From positions 47,360-111,359 of the forward strand of contig NZ_BKDJ01000009.1 of assembly GCF_008580665.1 (NCBI RefSeq): 64,000 bases of DNA. The letters run 5' to 3'. This DNA is from Zafaria cholistanensis (lineage in GTDB: Bacteria; Actinomycetota; Actinomycetes; Actinomycetales; Micrococcaceae). This document shows, one piece after another, positions 30,789 through 42,788 of the stretch. How positions within the stretch are numbered: the stretch's first letter is position 1; the number at the start of each line of letters is the position of its first letter. Both the position numbers and the translations under genes were made by a program. The notes under the pieces are model-generated. The model was given only the letters and a program-made list of their open reading frames with translations. It made no database searches and was not told the DNA's origin.

Positions 30789-30825
30789 AACCCGGGCCGG
30801 CGCCCGGGGCTCCGGCCCGGATGCG

Positions 30826-30861
30826 ACGGCGGCGGCCACCCTTCCGGGTGGCCGCCGCCGT
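30826..30861. terminator. Bidirectional terminator hairpin, pdtaR / pyk
   Basis: A perfect 16-bp stem (ACGGCGGCGGCCACCC and its complement) closes a TTCC loop between the convergent pdtaR and pyk genes. Confidence 0.8.
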
Positions 30862-30897
30862 TGCAGGCCGGGCCCTTCCTGCGCGCCCGGTGTACAG

Positions 30898-32430
30898 CTA
30901 AGCCCGCTCCCCGCGCATGCGCTGGACCATCTCCTCCAGTTCCTCCTCGTGGGTGCGCCAGGGCCCGACCTTCTCGCGGTCCGGCGTGTGGTGGCCCTCA
31001 AGCAGCTGGCCGGCGTCGGCCAGGTCGCCGACGCGGTGGATGCGCAGGCTGTTGGTGGATCCGGCGACCCCGGGCGGGGAGCCGGCGACGACGCACACCA
31101 GGTCGTTGACCGCCGCCAGTCCGCACTGCAGCAGTTCCCGGTCGACCTGCGCGATCATCTTGTCCGAGTGGTCCGCGTACTCCACCAGCCTCGGCTCGAC
31201 GCCCCAGAACAGCGTCATGATGTTGTACGTGTGCTTTGAGGGCGTGAAGCCCAGCACCGGCTTGCGCGGCCGCAGCCGGGAGAGGCGGCGGGCGGAGTCC
31301 CCCGACTGGGTGAACGCCGCGATGTACCGGACGTCCAGTTCCTCGGAAATCTCCACCGCGGCACGCGTAATCGCCCCGCCCCGGGTCTTGGGCCGCGATC
31401 CCAGCGGCGGAATGCGCTGCAGGCCGTCGGCCTCGGTCGCCTCGATGATGCTGGCCATGGTCCTCACGGTCTCGACCGGGTAGGCCCCGACGCTGGTCTC
31501 GCCCGAGAGCATCACCGCGTCGGCACCGTCCAGCACGGCGTTGGCACAGTCGGAGGCCTCCGCACGGGTGGGCGTCGGGGACTCGATCATGGACTCGAGC
31601 ACCTGGGTGGCCACGATCACCGGCTTGGCCCAGCGCCGGGCCATCTCGATGGCGTGTTTCTGGACCAGCGGCACCTGCTCCAGCGGCAACTCCACCCCGA
31701 GGTCGCCGCGGGCGACCATGATGGCGTCGAACGCGTCGATGATCTCCGGCAGCGCCTGCACCGCCTGGGGCTTCTCGATCTTGGCGATCACCGGCAGGCG
31801 CCGGCCCTCCTCGTCCATGATCTGGTGGACCCGGCCGATGTCGGTGGCGTTGCGCACGAAGGACAGCGCGACCATGTCGACGCCGGCTCGGATGGCCCAG
31901 CGCAGGTCGTGTTCGTCCTTCTCGCTCAGGGCCGGGACGTTGACGGCGACGCCGGGAAGGTTGATGCCCTTGTTGTTGGAGACCTCCCCACCCACGACGA
32001 CCTCGGTCACGACCCGGGTGTCGTCCACCTCCACCGCCCGCAGGGAGACCTTGCCGTCATTGACGAGCAGGGTGTCGCCGGGGGCGACGTCCTGGGGCAG
32101 TCCCTTGAAGGTGGTCGAGCAGATCTCCCGGGTGCCCGGGACGTCCTCGGTGGTGATGGTGAAGCGGTCCCCGGCCTCCAGCATATGGGGACCGTCGCTG
32201 AAGCGCCCCAGGCGGATCTTGGGCCCCTGGAGGTCGGCGAACACGCCGACCGGCCGTCCCACTTCCTCCGCGGCCCGGCGGATGTTCGCCAGGGTGGCCG
32301 AATGGTGTGAATGTTCGCCGTGGCTCATGTTGAGCCGGGCAACGTCCACGCCGGCGGCGAGCACCGCCAGCGTCTTCTCGTAGCTTCCGATGGCAGGGCC
32401 GAAAGTGGCCACAATCTTTGCGCGTCTCAC
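30898..32430 (-). CDS. pyk: Pyruvate kinase
   Basis: This 510-residue glycolytic enzyme makes pyruvate and ATP from PEP and ADP. The start MRRAKIVATFGPA includes the first barrel strand. Other motifs are ADLQGPKIRLGRF, AKIEKPQAV with the catalytic Lys, MVARGDLGVELPLEQVP (Mg/PEP site) and MLSGETSVGAYPVETV. The C-terminal allosteric domain includes FTPSKHTYN and ends with a charged helix. The length is somewhat above the usual 470-480. The GTG at 32430 begins the conserved N-terminus. The gene is monocistronic between two hairpins. Confidence 0.95.
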   Translation of the reverse strand: MRRAKIVATFGPAIGSYEKTLAVLAAGVDVARLNMSHGEHSHHSATLANIRRAAEEVGRPVGVFADLQGPKIRLGRFSDGPHMLEAGDRFTITTEDVPGTREICSTTFKGLPQDVAPGDTLLVNDGKVSLRAVEVDDTRVVTEVVVGGEVSNNKGINLPGVAVNVPALSEKDEHDLRWAIRAGVDMVALSFVRNATDIGRVHQIMDEEGRRLPVIAKIEKPQAVQALPEIIDAFDAIMVARGDLGVELPLEQVPLVQKHAIEMARRWAKPVIVATQVLESMIESPTPTRAEASDCANAVLDGADAVMLSGETSVGAYPVETVRTMASIIEATEADGLQRIPPLGSRPKTRGGAITRAAVEISEELDVRYIAAFTQSGDSARRLSRLRPRKPVLGFTPSKHTYNIMTLFWGVEPRLVEYADHSDKMIAQVDRELLQCGLAAVNDLVCVVAGSPPGVAGSTNSLRIHRVGDLADAGQLLEGHHTPDREKVGPWRTHEEELEEMVQRMRGERA

Positions 32431-32524
32431 CGTCCCAGCCTAGTACCTGAGCGGCCCGCGCGGGGCTCCTCAGTCCAAGGCCATACCGCCGGTTTCGCCC
32501 GGCGGGAAGGCCGTCCGCCCCAAA

Positions 32525-32574
32525 AGCCCGGCGGCGAAGGCGCCTGCCGGTGCAGGGGCCTTCGCCGCCGGGCT
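32525..32574 (-). terminator. Rho-independent terminator of gltBD
   Basis: A perfect 17-bp stem, AGCCCGGCGGCGAAGGC, pairs around a loop that itself holds a small CCTGC/GCAGG hairpin. On the minus strand TTTTG follows. It lies 45 bp after the gltD stop. Confidence 0.85.
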
Positions 32575-32618
32575 GGGGGCGGGCCGGCCGGAGCCGGTCC
32601 GTGAATCCTCCGGCGCTC

Positions 32619-34071
<1,453 letters not shown>

Positions 34072-34079
<8 letters not shown>

Positions 34080-37000
34080 GGGTTGCCTCCAAAATGCGGT
34101 TCCAGACGGTGTCGCCGTCCAGGTCGAGTCCTTCTGCCTCGGCCTCCGCGCGGGTGCGCAGAACGGCCGCGTAGTCGCGCGGGAGCACCTTGGTGATGCG
34201 CGCGGCGGTGTCCTGGAAGTCCAGCAGCAGCGTGGCGGCCAGCGCGGAGCCGGTCTCCTCGCCGTGGCGGGCCAGCAGCCCGCGCACCAGTTCGAGGTCC
34301 TCGGCCGGCAGCGGCTGCAGCAGCAGCTCGCCCGACTCGAGGGCCTGCAGGTTCACGGCACTGCGCTCCAGGTCCAGCACGTAGGCGGTGCCGCCGGACA
34401 TGCCGGCGCCGAAGTTGCGCCCGGTGGATCCCAGGATCAGCGCGGTGCCGCCGGTCATGTACTCCAGGCCGTGGTCGCCGATGCCTTCGACGACGGCGGT
34501 TGCCCCGGAGTTGCGCACCAGGAAGCGCTCGCCCACCTGGCCGCGCAGGAACATCTCGCCGCTGGTCGCCCCGTAGCCGATCACGTTGCCGGCGATCACG
34601 TTGCGCTCGGCGACGATCGAGCTGTTGCGGTGCGGGCGGACGATGATGCGTCCGCCGGAGAGGCCCTTGCCGACATAGTCGTTGGACTCGCCGAACAGGC
34701 GCAGCGTGATGCCGGCCGGCAGGAACGCGCCCAGGGACTGGCCGGCCTGGCCGGTCAGGGTGACGTCGATCGTGTCGGTGGCCAGCGTCTCAATGCCGAA
34801 GCGGCGGGTGACCTCGTGGCCGAGCATGGTGCCCACGGAGCGGTCGGTGTTCACCACGTCCAGGCTGATGCGCACCGGCTGGCGGTTCTCCAGCGCGTCC
34901 TGGCTCATCTCGATCAGCTTGTTGTCGAAGTGCAGCTCCAGCTCGTGGTTCTGCGAGGTGAGGTTGCGCAGCGGCGCCTCGCCTCCCTCGACCGTGGCGA
35001 AGATCGGCTCCAGGTTCAGGCCCTCGGACTTCCAGTGGTCGATCGCCGGCTGGCGGTCCAGCACCTCGGCGTGGCCGATGGCCTCGTCGAGGGTGCGGAA
35101 GCCCAGCTGCGCCAGGTACTCGCGCACTTCCTGGGCCAGGAACTCGAAGAAGTTCACCACGAACTCCGGCTTGCCGGAGAAACGGGCGCGCAGCTCGGGG
35201 TTCTGCGTGGCCACGCCGACCGGGCAGGTGTCCAGGTGGCAGACGCGCATCATGATGCAGCCCTCGACCACCAGCGGTGCGGTCGCGAAACCGTACTCCT
35301 CGGCGCCCAGCAGGGCGGCGATGACGACGTCGCGGCCGGTCTTCAGCTGGCCGTCGACCTGGACCACCACGCGGTCGCGCAGCCCGTTGAGCATCAGCGT
35401 CTGCTGGGTCTCGGCCAGGCCGAGCTCCCACGGCGCGCCGGCATGCTTGAGCGAGTTCAGCGGCGAGGCTCCGGTGCCGCCGTCGTGCCCGGAAACCAGC
35501 ACGACGTCGGCCTTGGCCTTGGTCACGCCGGCAGCCACCGTGCCGATGCCGACCTCGGAGACCAGCTTGACGTGGATGCGGGCACGCGGGTTGGCGCGCT
35601 TGGCATCGTAGATCAGCTGCGCCAGGTCCTCGATCGAGTAGATGTCGTGGTGCGGCGGCGGGGAGATCAGTCCCACGCCCGGGGTGGAGTGACGGGTGCG
35701 GGCCACCCACGGGTACACCTTCTGGGCCATCAACTGGCCGCCCTCGCCGGGCTTGGCGCCCTGGGCCATCTTCAGCTGGATGTCCTCGGCGTTGGTCAGG
35801 TACAGGCTGGTGACGCCGAAGCGCCCGGAGGCAATCTGCTTGATGGCCGAGCGGCGCTCCGGATCCAGGAGGCGCTCGACGTCCTCGCCGCCCTCGCCGG
35901 TGTTGGACTTCGCGCCCAGCCGGTTCATTGCGATCGCGAGCGTCTCGTGCGCCTCTTGGGAGATCGAGCCGTAGCTCATGGCCCCGGTGGAGAAGCGCTT
36001 GACGATCGAGGAGACCGGCTCGACCTCCTCCAGCGGCACGGGCGGGCGCAGCCCGTCCTTGAAGCCGATCAGCCCGCGCAGGGTCATCAGGTCCTTCGCC
36101 TGCTCGTCCACGCCCTGGGTGTAGGCCTTGAAGATGTCGTACCGGCGCTCGCGCGTGGCGTGCTGCAGGCGGAACACCGTCTCCGGGTTGAACAGGTGCG
36201 GCGGGCCTTCGCGGCGCCACTGGTACTCGCCGCCGGTCTCGAGGACGCGGTGCGGCTCCGGGTTGCTGTCCGCCGGGTAGGCGGAGTCGTGGCGGGCCGC
36301 GGCCTCGGTGGCCAGCACCTCCAGCCCGACGCCGCCGAGCTGGGACTGGGCACCAGTGAAGTACTGGTCCACGAGCTGCTGGGACAGGCCCAGCGCCTCG
36401 AAGGTCTGCGCGCCGCAGTAGGAGGAGACCGTGGAGATGCCCATCTTGGACATGATCTTCAGGACGCCCTTGCCGAGGCCCTTGATCAGGTTGTAGTGGG
36501 CCTTCTCCGCCGTGATCTCGCCCAGCTCACCCTTGCGGGCCATGTCCTCGACGGTTTCCAGGGCCAGGTAGGGGTTGATGGCGGCGGCGCCGAAACCGAT
36601 CAGCACCGCGACGTGGTGGACTTCGCGCACGTCGCCGGCCTCCACGATCAGGGAGGTCTTGGTGCGGTTGGCGCTCTTGAGCAGGTGATGGTGCACCGCG
36701 CTGGTCAGCAGCAGGGACGGGATCGGGGCCCACTGCGCGTTGGAGTCGCGGTCGGAGAGCACGATGTACTGCACGCCGCGGTTGATCGCCGCGGACACCT
36801 TCTCGCAGATCTCCTGCAGGCGCAGGCGCAGTTCCTCGGCGCCGCCGGCCGGACGGTACAGGCCGCGGACCTTCAGTGCGGCCTTGGTCCCTGCGGGGGT
36901 CTGGATGTTGGCGATCTTGGCGAGCTCGTCGTTGGTGATGACCGGGAATTCCAGTCCCACCTGCTGGGCCGTGACCTGGCCGAGGTCGAGCAGGTTGCCG

Positions 37001-38673
37001 CCCGGACCGATCGAGGTGTGCATGGACGTCACGAGTTCCTCGCGGATGGCGTCCAGCGGCGGGTTGGTCACCTGGGCGAACGACTGCACGAAGTAGTCGA
37101 AGAGCAGGCGCGGGCGCTTGGAGAGCACCGCGATCGGGGTGTCCGACCCCATGGCGCCCAGCGGCTCGGCCCCGGTCTTGGCCATCGGGGCGAGCAGGAT
37201 GCGCAGTTCCTCGGCGGTGTAGCCGAAGGTCCGCTGGCGCTGCTGGATGGAGGCGGAGTTGTGCACCACGTGCTCGCGCTCCGGCAGGTCAGCCAGCTGG
37301 ATCAGGTTCTGGTCCACCCACTCCTGCCAGGGGTTGGCGGCGGCGATCTCGGCCTTGATCTCGGCGTCCTCGATGATGCGGCCGGCCTCGGTGTCCACCA
37401 GGAACATCTTGCCCGGGGAGACGCGGCCCTTGCGGACGATCTTCTCCGGGGCGATGTCCACGACGCCGACCTCGGAGGCCATCACGACCAGTCCGTCGTC
37501 GGTGACCCAGAAACGCGCCGGGCGCAGGCCGTTGCGGTCAAGCACCGCGCCGACCTGCCGGCCGTCGGTGAAGGACACCGCTGCCGGCCCGTCCCACGGC
37601 TCCATCAGCATGGAGTGATACTGGTAGAAGGCGCGGCGGGCGGGGTCCATGGTGGCGTGGTTCTCCCACGCCTCCGGGATCATCATGGCGATCGCGTGGG
37701 TGATCGGGCGGCCCGAGAGCATCAGCAGCTCGGCGACCTCGTCAAAGGAGGCCGAGTCGGAGGCGCCGGGGGTGCAGATCGGGAAGAGCTCCTCCGGAAC
37801 CTCGCCGAGCACCGGGCCGGCCAGCTGGGACTGGCGGGCGCGCATCCAGTTGCGGTTGCCCTTGACGGTGTTGATCTCGCCGTTGTGCGCGATGGTGCGG
37901 AACGGCTGGGCCAGCGGCCAGGACGGGAAGGTGTTGGTGGAGAAGCGCGAATGGACGATGCCCAGGCGGGTCTTGAACCGCGGGTCGGACAGGTCCGGGT
38001 AGAACGGCTCCAGCTGGGCGGTGGTGAGCATGCCCTTGTAGACCAGCGTCTTGGAAGACAGCGACGGGAAGTACACGCCGTGCTTGTTCTGGGTGCGCTT
38101 GCGCACGCGGAAGGCGCGGGCGTCGAGGTCCGCGGTGGCTCCGTCGGCCGGGGCCAGGAAGACCTGGACGAAGCGCGGCATGCAGGCACGGGCCATCGCG
38201 CCGACGATGTCGGCGTTGACGGGGACCTCGCGCCAGCCGAGGACCGTCAGGGACTCCTGCCCGGCGATGTCCTCGATGCCGGCGCGCGCGGCGGCATCGG
38301 ACTCCTCGTCGTCGGGCAGGTAGGCGGTGCCGACGGCGTAGGAGCCGGCCGGCGGAAGGTCGAAGTCGACGACGGAGCGCAGGAACTCGTCCGGAACCTG
38401 GGTGAGGAGTCCGGCGCCGTCACCGGTGCCCTCGTCGGCGCCCACGGCGCCGCGGTGCTCCAGGTTGCGCAGGGCGGTCAGGGCCGCGTCGACGATGTCG
38501 TGGCCGGGCTCGCCGCGCAGGGTGGCAATGACGGCAAGGCCGCAGGCGTCCTTCTCATTTTCGGGGCTGTACAGGCCCGACGCTTCAGGCAGATGGGCGA
38601 AGCGGGTGAAGGGCGAGACGATTTCGTCGCCGGCTCCCCGCGAAGCAGTCCGCTGGTCTCCAGTCAGTGACAT
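34072..38673 (-). CDS. gltB: Glutamate synthase, large subunit
   Basis: This 1533-residue enzyme makes two glutamates from glutamine and 2-oxoglutarate. A 43-residue propeptide precedes Cys44 (KDACGLAV), the class II glutaminase nucleophile. The central and FMN domains follow. The 3Fe-4S ligands are in [16 protein letters not shown] (C-x5-C-x4-C), and the C-terminal beta-helix (gltB/fwdC repeat) is present to residue 1500. The length is normal. The ATG has TTTCTCC-complement (GGAGAAAG) as ribosome site. Upstream is a 533-bp region with no gene, the probable site of nitrogen control. Confidence 0.96.
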
Positions 38674-39206
38674 GGCGTCCTTTCTCCGTGTTGATGCTTA
38701 TCGGAGGGGACGGCGCTGGCCCCGAGGAATCCGGTGCCGTCACCGGCGCGGATCCTTCAATCATGCACCCGCCTCCACCACGCCGGTTTGTTGCGTCGGG
38801 GGAACGGGCCGCCAGTATCGCGCCGGTCTCAGCGGCGGATCCACATGGCGGGGTCCACTTCATTGTGTGTGCAGCCGCCCCGAACTGGTGGGTCGGGGCC
38901 GGACTGGTGCTGAAGTCCGGCATGTGAATATGGTCGGGGCCGGACGACGTCGAATCAATAGAACACAATATCATTCCACTCCGGGCCTACCCGAGCCAAG
39001 GGGTGGTTCTTTACGCTTCCACAGGAAAATGTGTCGGCGGTGTTTCGCACGTGAACGGCGGGTTAAATGCGACTCACCGCCTCCAGTGTGACAGGTGAGG
39101 GATCCGCGGGGGACGCGCTTGTGACCAAACCCACGATCCGGGGGGCGGCGCGGGCAGAAGACCCGGCCCGGCGGTTCCGGGCCGGCCTGACAGCCAGGCC
39201 CCGTGT
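38674..39206. promoter_or_regulatory. gltB upstream region, 533 bp, gene-free
   Basis: No supported gene lies here. An unusually AT-rich patch at about 38949-38980 (GAATCAATAGAACACAATAT) contrasts with its GC-rich surroundings and probably holds the gltB promoter or a regulator site on the minus strand. A second AT-richer patch, TTCTTTACGCTTCC, lies at about 39007-39020. The rest shows nothing recognisable. Confidence 0.4.
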
Positions 39207-39500
39207 TCAGTCCAGGCCCAGCGGGCGCGCGCGGGCCACCGAGTCGACGTGCGGGTCGCCGGCCGCCCGCGTGAGATCCGCCTCGGACGCTTCCGCGGTG
39301 AAAAGCTCCTCGTCAACCCGGGTCCGCACCCGGAAGCCGTCCGGAACGTACCCGCCGGTGTTCACTTTGACGATGACGCGCACCGCCGGGGACCCTTCGC
39401 TGGGCCCGGAACGCTCCGGCCCCGGACCGCCGTCGTGGGGACCGCCGTCGTGGGGGGCGCCACGATGGGGCTCGTCGTCAAACCGCAGGACCTTCGGCAC
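39207..39500 (-). CDS. Small protein resembling a free-standing I9-type propeptide
   Basis: This 97-residue protein has a disordered His/Gly/Pro-rich N-terminus (1-38), with repeated HDGGP. A compact C-terminal half follows: VRVIVKVNTGGY as strand 1, RVRTRVDEELFTAEAS as strands 2-3, then a helix SEADLTRAAGDPHVDSV and a short end strand. The order resembles subtilisin propeptides and the equivalent pro-region of the S8 peptidase encoded 30 bp upstream (VAVIAKV ... TARIPVERLHHVRSRDFV). It may be a dedicated inhibitor or folding helper of that peptidase; this is inferred. The start is GTG with a weak site, and it is co-oriented. Confidence 0.6.
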   Translation of the reverse strand: MPKVLRFDDEPHRGAPHDGGPHDGGPGPERSGPSEGSPAVRVIVKVNTGGYVPDGFRVRTRVDEELFTAEASEADLTRAAGDPHVDSVARARPLGLD

Positions 39501-39530
39501 GCTTCCAGCGTACGCCGGGAGCGCGGCGCG

Positions 39531-41378
39531 CTACAGCAGCGCGAGCATTCCCGCGGCGGAAACCCGGCCGCTCCCGTACCGGTCGTCCCAGGCGCCCCCG
39601 GCCGGGGGCGGATCGGAACGGGCCGCCTGCACCACGATTGTCCTGATCTGCGCGGCCGTGAGCGGGCGGTTCCGCGCGGCCGCTTCGGCCAGGAGCAGGG
39701 CCACGCATCCGGTGACCGCCGGACTGGCCATGCTGGTGCCCGACATCCGCGTGTTCCCCGTTCCGGACCGTGAGGCGGCCGCCCGGACGTTGTGCCCGGG
39801 CGCGGAGACTTCCGGCTTCGGCCGGCCGTCCCGGGTGGGCCCGGCGCTGGAGAACCAGGACAGTGGCAGCGCCGGCTTGTGGGCGTCGTAGGAGCCGACC
39901 ACGATCGTGTTGTGGCCGCAGGAAATGGAGCCGATGGTGTGGGTGTTGTCCAGCGGGGCCTCGAACGTCGACTGGCCCCTGTCGTCGCGCTCGATCCAGG
40001 CATGGAACGGGACCGGGTCCCCGGTCGCGGCGGTGAGGCGCAGGACCCACCGGCCCGGGGAGACACGGGGCGCGAGGAAGACCCCGATCGTGTTGTCCCC
40101 GTTGTTGGGGTCGGACAGCCGGTTGGCAGCGAAAAGGACCACCTGGCCCCCCTGCGATGCCGTGCCGCTTTCCCCGGGTTCAAGGATGCCCACGCTCTGG
40201 CCCTGGGGCGAGACCAGCTCCAGCCGCAGGGCGGCGGTTCCGGGGTACCACAGTTCCAGCTCGTTCTGGGTCTGGTCCCCGGGTGCGACCACCCAGGCGA
40301 GCTCATGGGAGCCCCCTGCGGGAACCGTCCCGGCGGCGTGGATGCCGTCCGCGTAGGAATTGGAGGCGGCAATGCAGACCGACCGGTTGGGGGCCTGGGC
40401 CAGCAGGCGGTCAATGCCCTGTTCGACCAGGGTCGATCCGTCGTGGGGCCCGCCGTTGGTCCCCAGGCTGACGTTGACGGCGCACGGTGTGGACCCGGCC
40501 TGCCGGAATACGAACGCCAGCGCCTCGAGAAGCTGGACCGAATCGCCGAAGTTGCTCCCCACCACCTGCGATCCGCTCCACGGGATATCGCTGTTGGCCA
40601 CGTCGACGAAGATCAGATCGGCTTCCGGGGCCACGCCCGGCACGCCGGTTCCCCGGCCGTTGCCGGCGGCGATGTCCATCACGTGGGTGCCGTGGGCCGG
40701 TTCGGTGGGGTCCAGCCAGTAGTCCAGGGCGCCGTAGGGGTCCCCCGGGCCCACGAGCGCGGCATTGATGTCCTCCGCCGAATGGACCATGCCGTAGGCG
40801 AAGCCGGGCTCCCCCTGGCCCCGGGCGTTCTGGTCCCACAACCTGCGGATCCGCGTGCCGCCGTCGGCCGTGCGGAAGTTCTGGTGGGCGAAGTCGCAGC
40901 CGATGTCCACGATGCCGACCACCACGCCCTGCCCGCCCGGGGAGCTGCCCGGAGGCAGGTGCCCGGGTTGAGCCTGGATCTCCTCCACGGTTGCCGTCAG
41001 CTGGCGCGAAAGGTGCTGGGCGGCCTTGAGGCTGAGGACGAAGTCCCGGCTGCGGACATGGTGGAGCCTTTCCACCGGGATGCGCGCGGTCACGATGGCC
41101 GTCCCGTCCGCGGCCACCTCCCCCACGACCACTCCGGGGGTGACCTCGGACATGGCTTCGAACCCGGCGACGTCGCTGACCTTGGCGATCACGGCCACCT
41201 CGTCCGTTGCGGTGCTGGCCGTGGCCGGCTTGGACTGTCCGTGCTGGCGCCAGGCCAGCAGCCGCTGCAGGCGTACGTCCATGTCCACCGGCGCCGCGCC
41301 GCCCGGACCGCTGAGCGGGGTAAAGCTGAGGGGGGCCGAGTCGTCGGGAAGGGACTCGGAGTGGGGAGCACGGACCAT
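39531..41378 (-). CDS. S8 family serine peptidase with an inserted beta domain
   Basis: This 615-residue subtilase has Asp158 (GIVDIGCDFAHQNF), His229 (PAHGTHVMD), oxyanion Asn340 (AASNSYAD) and Ser549 (SGTSMASPAV). A pro-like region occupies about 60-135. Between Asn and Ser, residues about 355-475 form an insertion of beta strands (LELWYPG, LRLELVSP, WVLRLTA, FHAWIERD). This recalls the jelly-roll insert of Csp-type clostridial subtilases. No signal peptide or anchor is visible, so the enzyme may act inside the cell or leave by an unusual path. AAGGAG lies 8 bases before the ATG. It is paired with the small I9-like gene. Confidence 0.85.
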   Translation of the reverse strand: MVRAPHSESLPDDSAPLSFTPLSGPGGAAPVDMDVRLQRLLAWRQHGQSKPATASTATDEVAVIAKVSDVAGFEAMSEVTPGVVVGEVAADGTAIVTARIPVERLHHVRSRDFVLSLKAAQHLSRQLTATVEEIQAQPGHLPPGSSPGGQGVVVGIVDIGCDFAHQNFRTADGGTRIRRLWDQNARGQGEPGFAYGMVHSAEDINAALVGPGDPYGALDYWLDPTEPAHGTHVMDIAAGNGRGTGVPGVAPEADLIFVDVANSDIPWSGSQVVGSNFGDSVQLLEALAFVFRQAGSTPCAVNVSLGTNGGPHDGSTLVEQGIDRLLAQAPNRSVCIAASNSYADGIHAAGTVPAGGSHELAWVVAPGDQTQNELELWYPGTAALRLELVSPQGQSVGILEPGESGTASQGGQVVLFAANRLSDPNNGDNTIGVFLAPRVSPGRWVLRLTAATGDPVPFHAWIERDDRGQSTFEAPLDNTHTIGSISCGHNTIVVGSYDAHKPALPLSWFSSAGPTRDGRPKPEVSAPGHNVRAAASRSGTGNTRMSGTSMASPAVTGCVALLLAEAAARNRPLTAAQIRTIVVQAARSDPPPAGGAWDDRYGSGRVSAAGMLALL

Positions 41379-41540
41379 TGTTTGCCAACTCCTTCAGGGT
41401 GGGTGCACCGTCGCCTCCCGCCAGCATGACGCAGGGCGGCGCCGTTGGCCATGGGGCCGGGCCCCTCCCCCGGCCCCTCCCCCGGCCCCGCCCCGGGTGC
41501 CGGGGCGGACCGGGGACCCCGCGGCGGCAGGAGGTTAAAC

Positions 41541-41580
41541 GCGTGCCGCGGGCCCCGGGCTGGCGGGACCCGCGGCACGC
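41541..41580 (-). terminator. Terminator-like hairpin after lgt
   Basis: A 12-bp stem, GCGTGCCGCGGG/CCCGCGGCACGC, with a 16-base loop lies 30 bp after the lgt stop. It separates the lgt/trp block from the S8 peptidase gene. No T-run follows. Confidence 0.55.
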
Positions 41581-41609
41581 GCGGAAGGAAGTGCGGCAGG
41601 CGCCGGGCC

Positions 41610-42788
41610 CTAGGGCCGGGCCGCCCCGGGACCGGGGTTCTCGGCCGCCGGCTCCGCGGGCATGGAACCCTGCACCGGGGTCGATCCGGATGGGGCCGAT
41701 TCCGACGGAGCGGATTCTGACGGAGCCGATTCAGATGGAGCGCCTCCTGTCGGGGCCTCCGGCCGGGCCGGGGCATCCCCGGACGCCGGCTCCGCGGCGG
41801 CGCGGCCCTCCGTCGCAGCGGATTCCGCCGCGGAGGATTCTGCAGGGGAGCCGGGGGTGGCTGCCTCCACGGGACGGCGGCCGGGAAGGTAGACCTCCTC
41901 CAGTCCGCGACCGCGGTAGCGGACCAGGCAGAAAGCCAGGGCCGCCAGCGAAACGATGATCAGCAGGAGGCTGGTCCACACGTTCAGGCGCTGGGTGACC
42001 CCGAGCAGGGTGATCCATTCGGCGTCGTCGATGCGCAGGGCCTCAATCCAGATGCGCCCCACCGTGTAGTAGGCCACGTAGGACCACAGCATGGCGCCGT
42101 GGCGCAGGCGGAACCGCCGGTCGATCAGCAGCAGCAGGGCGACGCCGAACAGGTTCCACAGGCATTCGTAGAGGAACGTCGGGTGGAACAGGGTGCCGGC
42201 GGCGACGCTGGCCGGGAAGTTCGGACTGGTCGCGTCGATCTCCAGGCCCCACGGCAGCGTGGTCGGGGCGCCGAAAAGCTCCTGGTTGAACCAGTTGCCC
42301 CAGCGGCCGATCGCCTGGGCCAGCAGCACCCCCGGCGCCGCGGCGTCGGCGAAGGCGCTGAGCCGCACCCCGGCGCGCCGGCAGCCGATCCATGCGCCGA
42401 CGGCGCCGAGCGCCACCGCGCCCCAGATGCCGAGGCCTCCGCGCCAGATCTGCCAGGTGAGGCCCAGGTCGCCGGAGCCGTCGAAGCCGGGCCCGAAGTA
42501 CGCGTCCGGGGAGGAGAGGATGTGGTAGAGCCGGCCGCCGATGATGCCGAACGGAATCGCCCAGATGACGATGTCCCAGACCACCCCGTCCGGGCCGCCC
42601 TTGGCCTTCCAGCGCCGGTTGGTCAGCCACAGGGCCGCCGCGATGCCGGCCAGGATGCACAGCGCGTACGCGTGGACCGTCAGCGGGCCCAGGACGATCT
42701 TGGACCATTCGGGGGGCGGGCTGGGGATCGAGGCCGGCACCTGCACGGGCAGCTGCCCCAGGACGCCGGAAACGGCGGCCAGGTTCAT
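41610..42788 (-). CDS. lgt: Prolipoprotein diacylglyceryl transferase
   Basis: This 392-residue inner-membrane enzyme transfers diacylglycerol to the lipobox Cys of prelipoproteins. Multiple hydrophobic segments span residues 20-300. The Lgt signature is GRWGNWFNQELFG, with IGGRLYH before it and HPTFLYE after it. The family is usually about 270-320 residues; the extra C-terminal 90 residues are Ala/Pro/Ser/Glu-rich and include SESAP repeats built from 15-bp units (41683-41742). The ATG at 42788 overlaps the trpA stop (ATGA). It is the last gene of the trp-lgt block. Confidence 0.93.
   Translation of the reverse strand: MNLAAVSGVLGQLPVQVPASIPSPPPEWSKIVLGPLTVHAYALCILAGIAAALWLTNRRWKAKGGPDGVVWDIVIWAIPFGIIGGRLYHILSSPDAYFGPGFDGSGDLGLTWQIWRGGLGIWGAVALGAVGAWIGCRRAGVRLSAFADAAAPGVLLAQAIGRWGNWFNQELFGAPTTLPWGLEIDATSPNFPASVAAGTLFHPTFLYECLWNLFGVALLLLIDRRFRLRHGAMLWSYVAYYTVGRIWIEALRIDDAEWITLLGVTQRLNVWTSLLLIIVSLAALAFCLVRYRGRGLEEVYLPGRRPVEAATPGSPAESSAAESAATEGRAAAEPASGDAPARPEAPTGGAPSESAPSESAPSESAPSGSTPVQGSMPAEPAAENPGPGAARP
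41683..41742. repeat. 15-bp in-frame repeats in the lgt 3' end
   Basis: Four 15-bp units at 41683-41697, 41698-41712, 41713-41727 and 41728-41742 encode SESAP-type pentapeptides in the Lgt tail. The units differ at a few bases. Confidence 0.75.
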
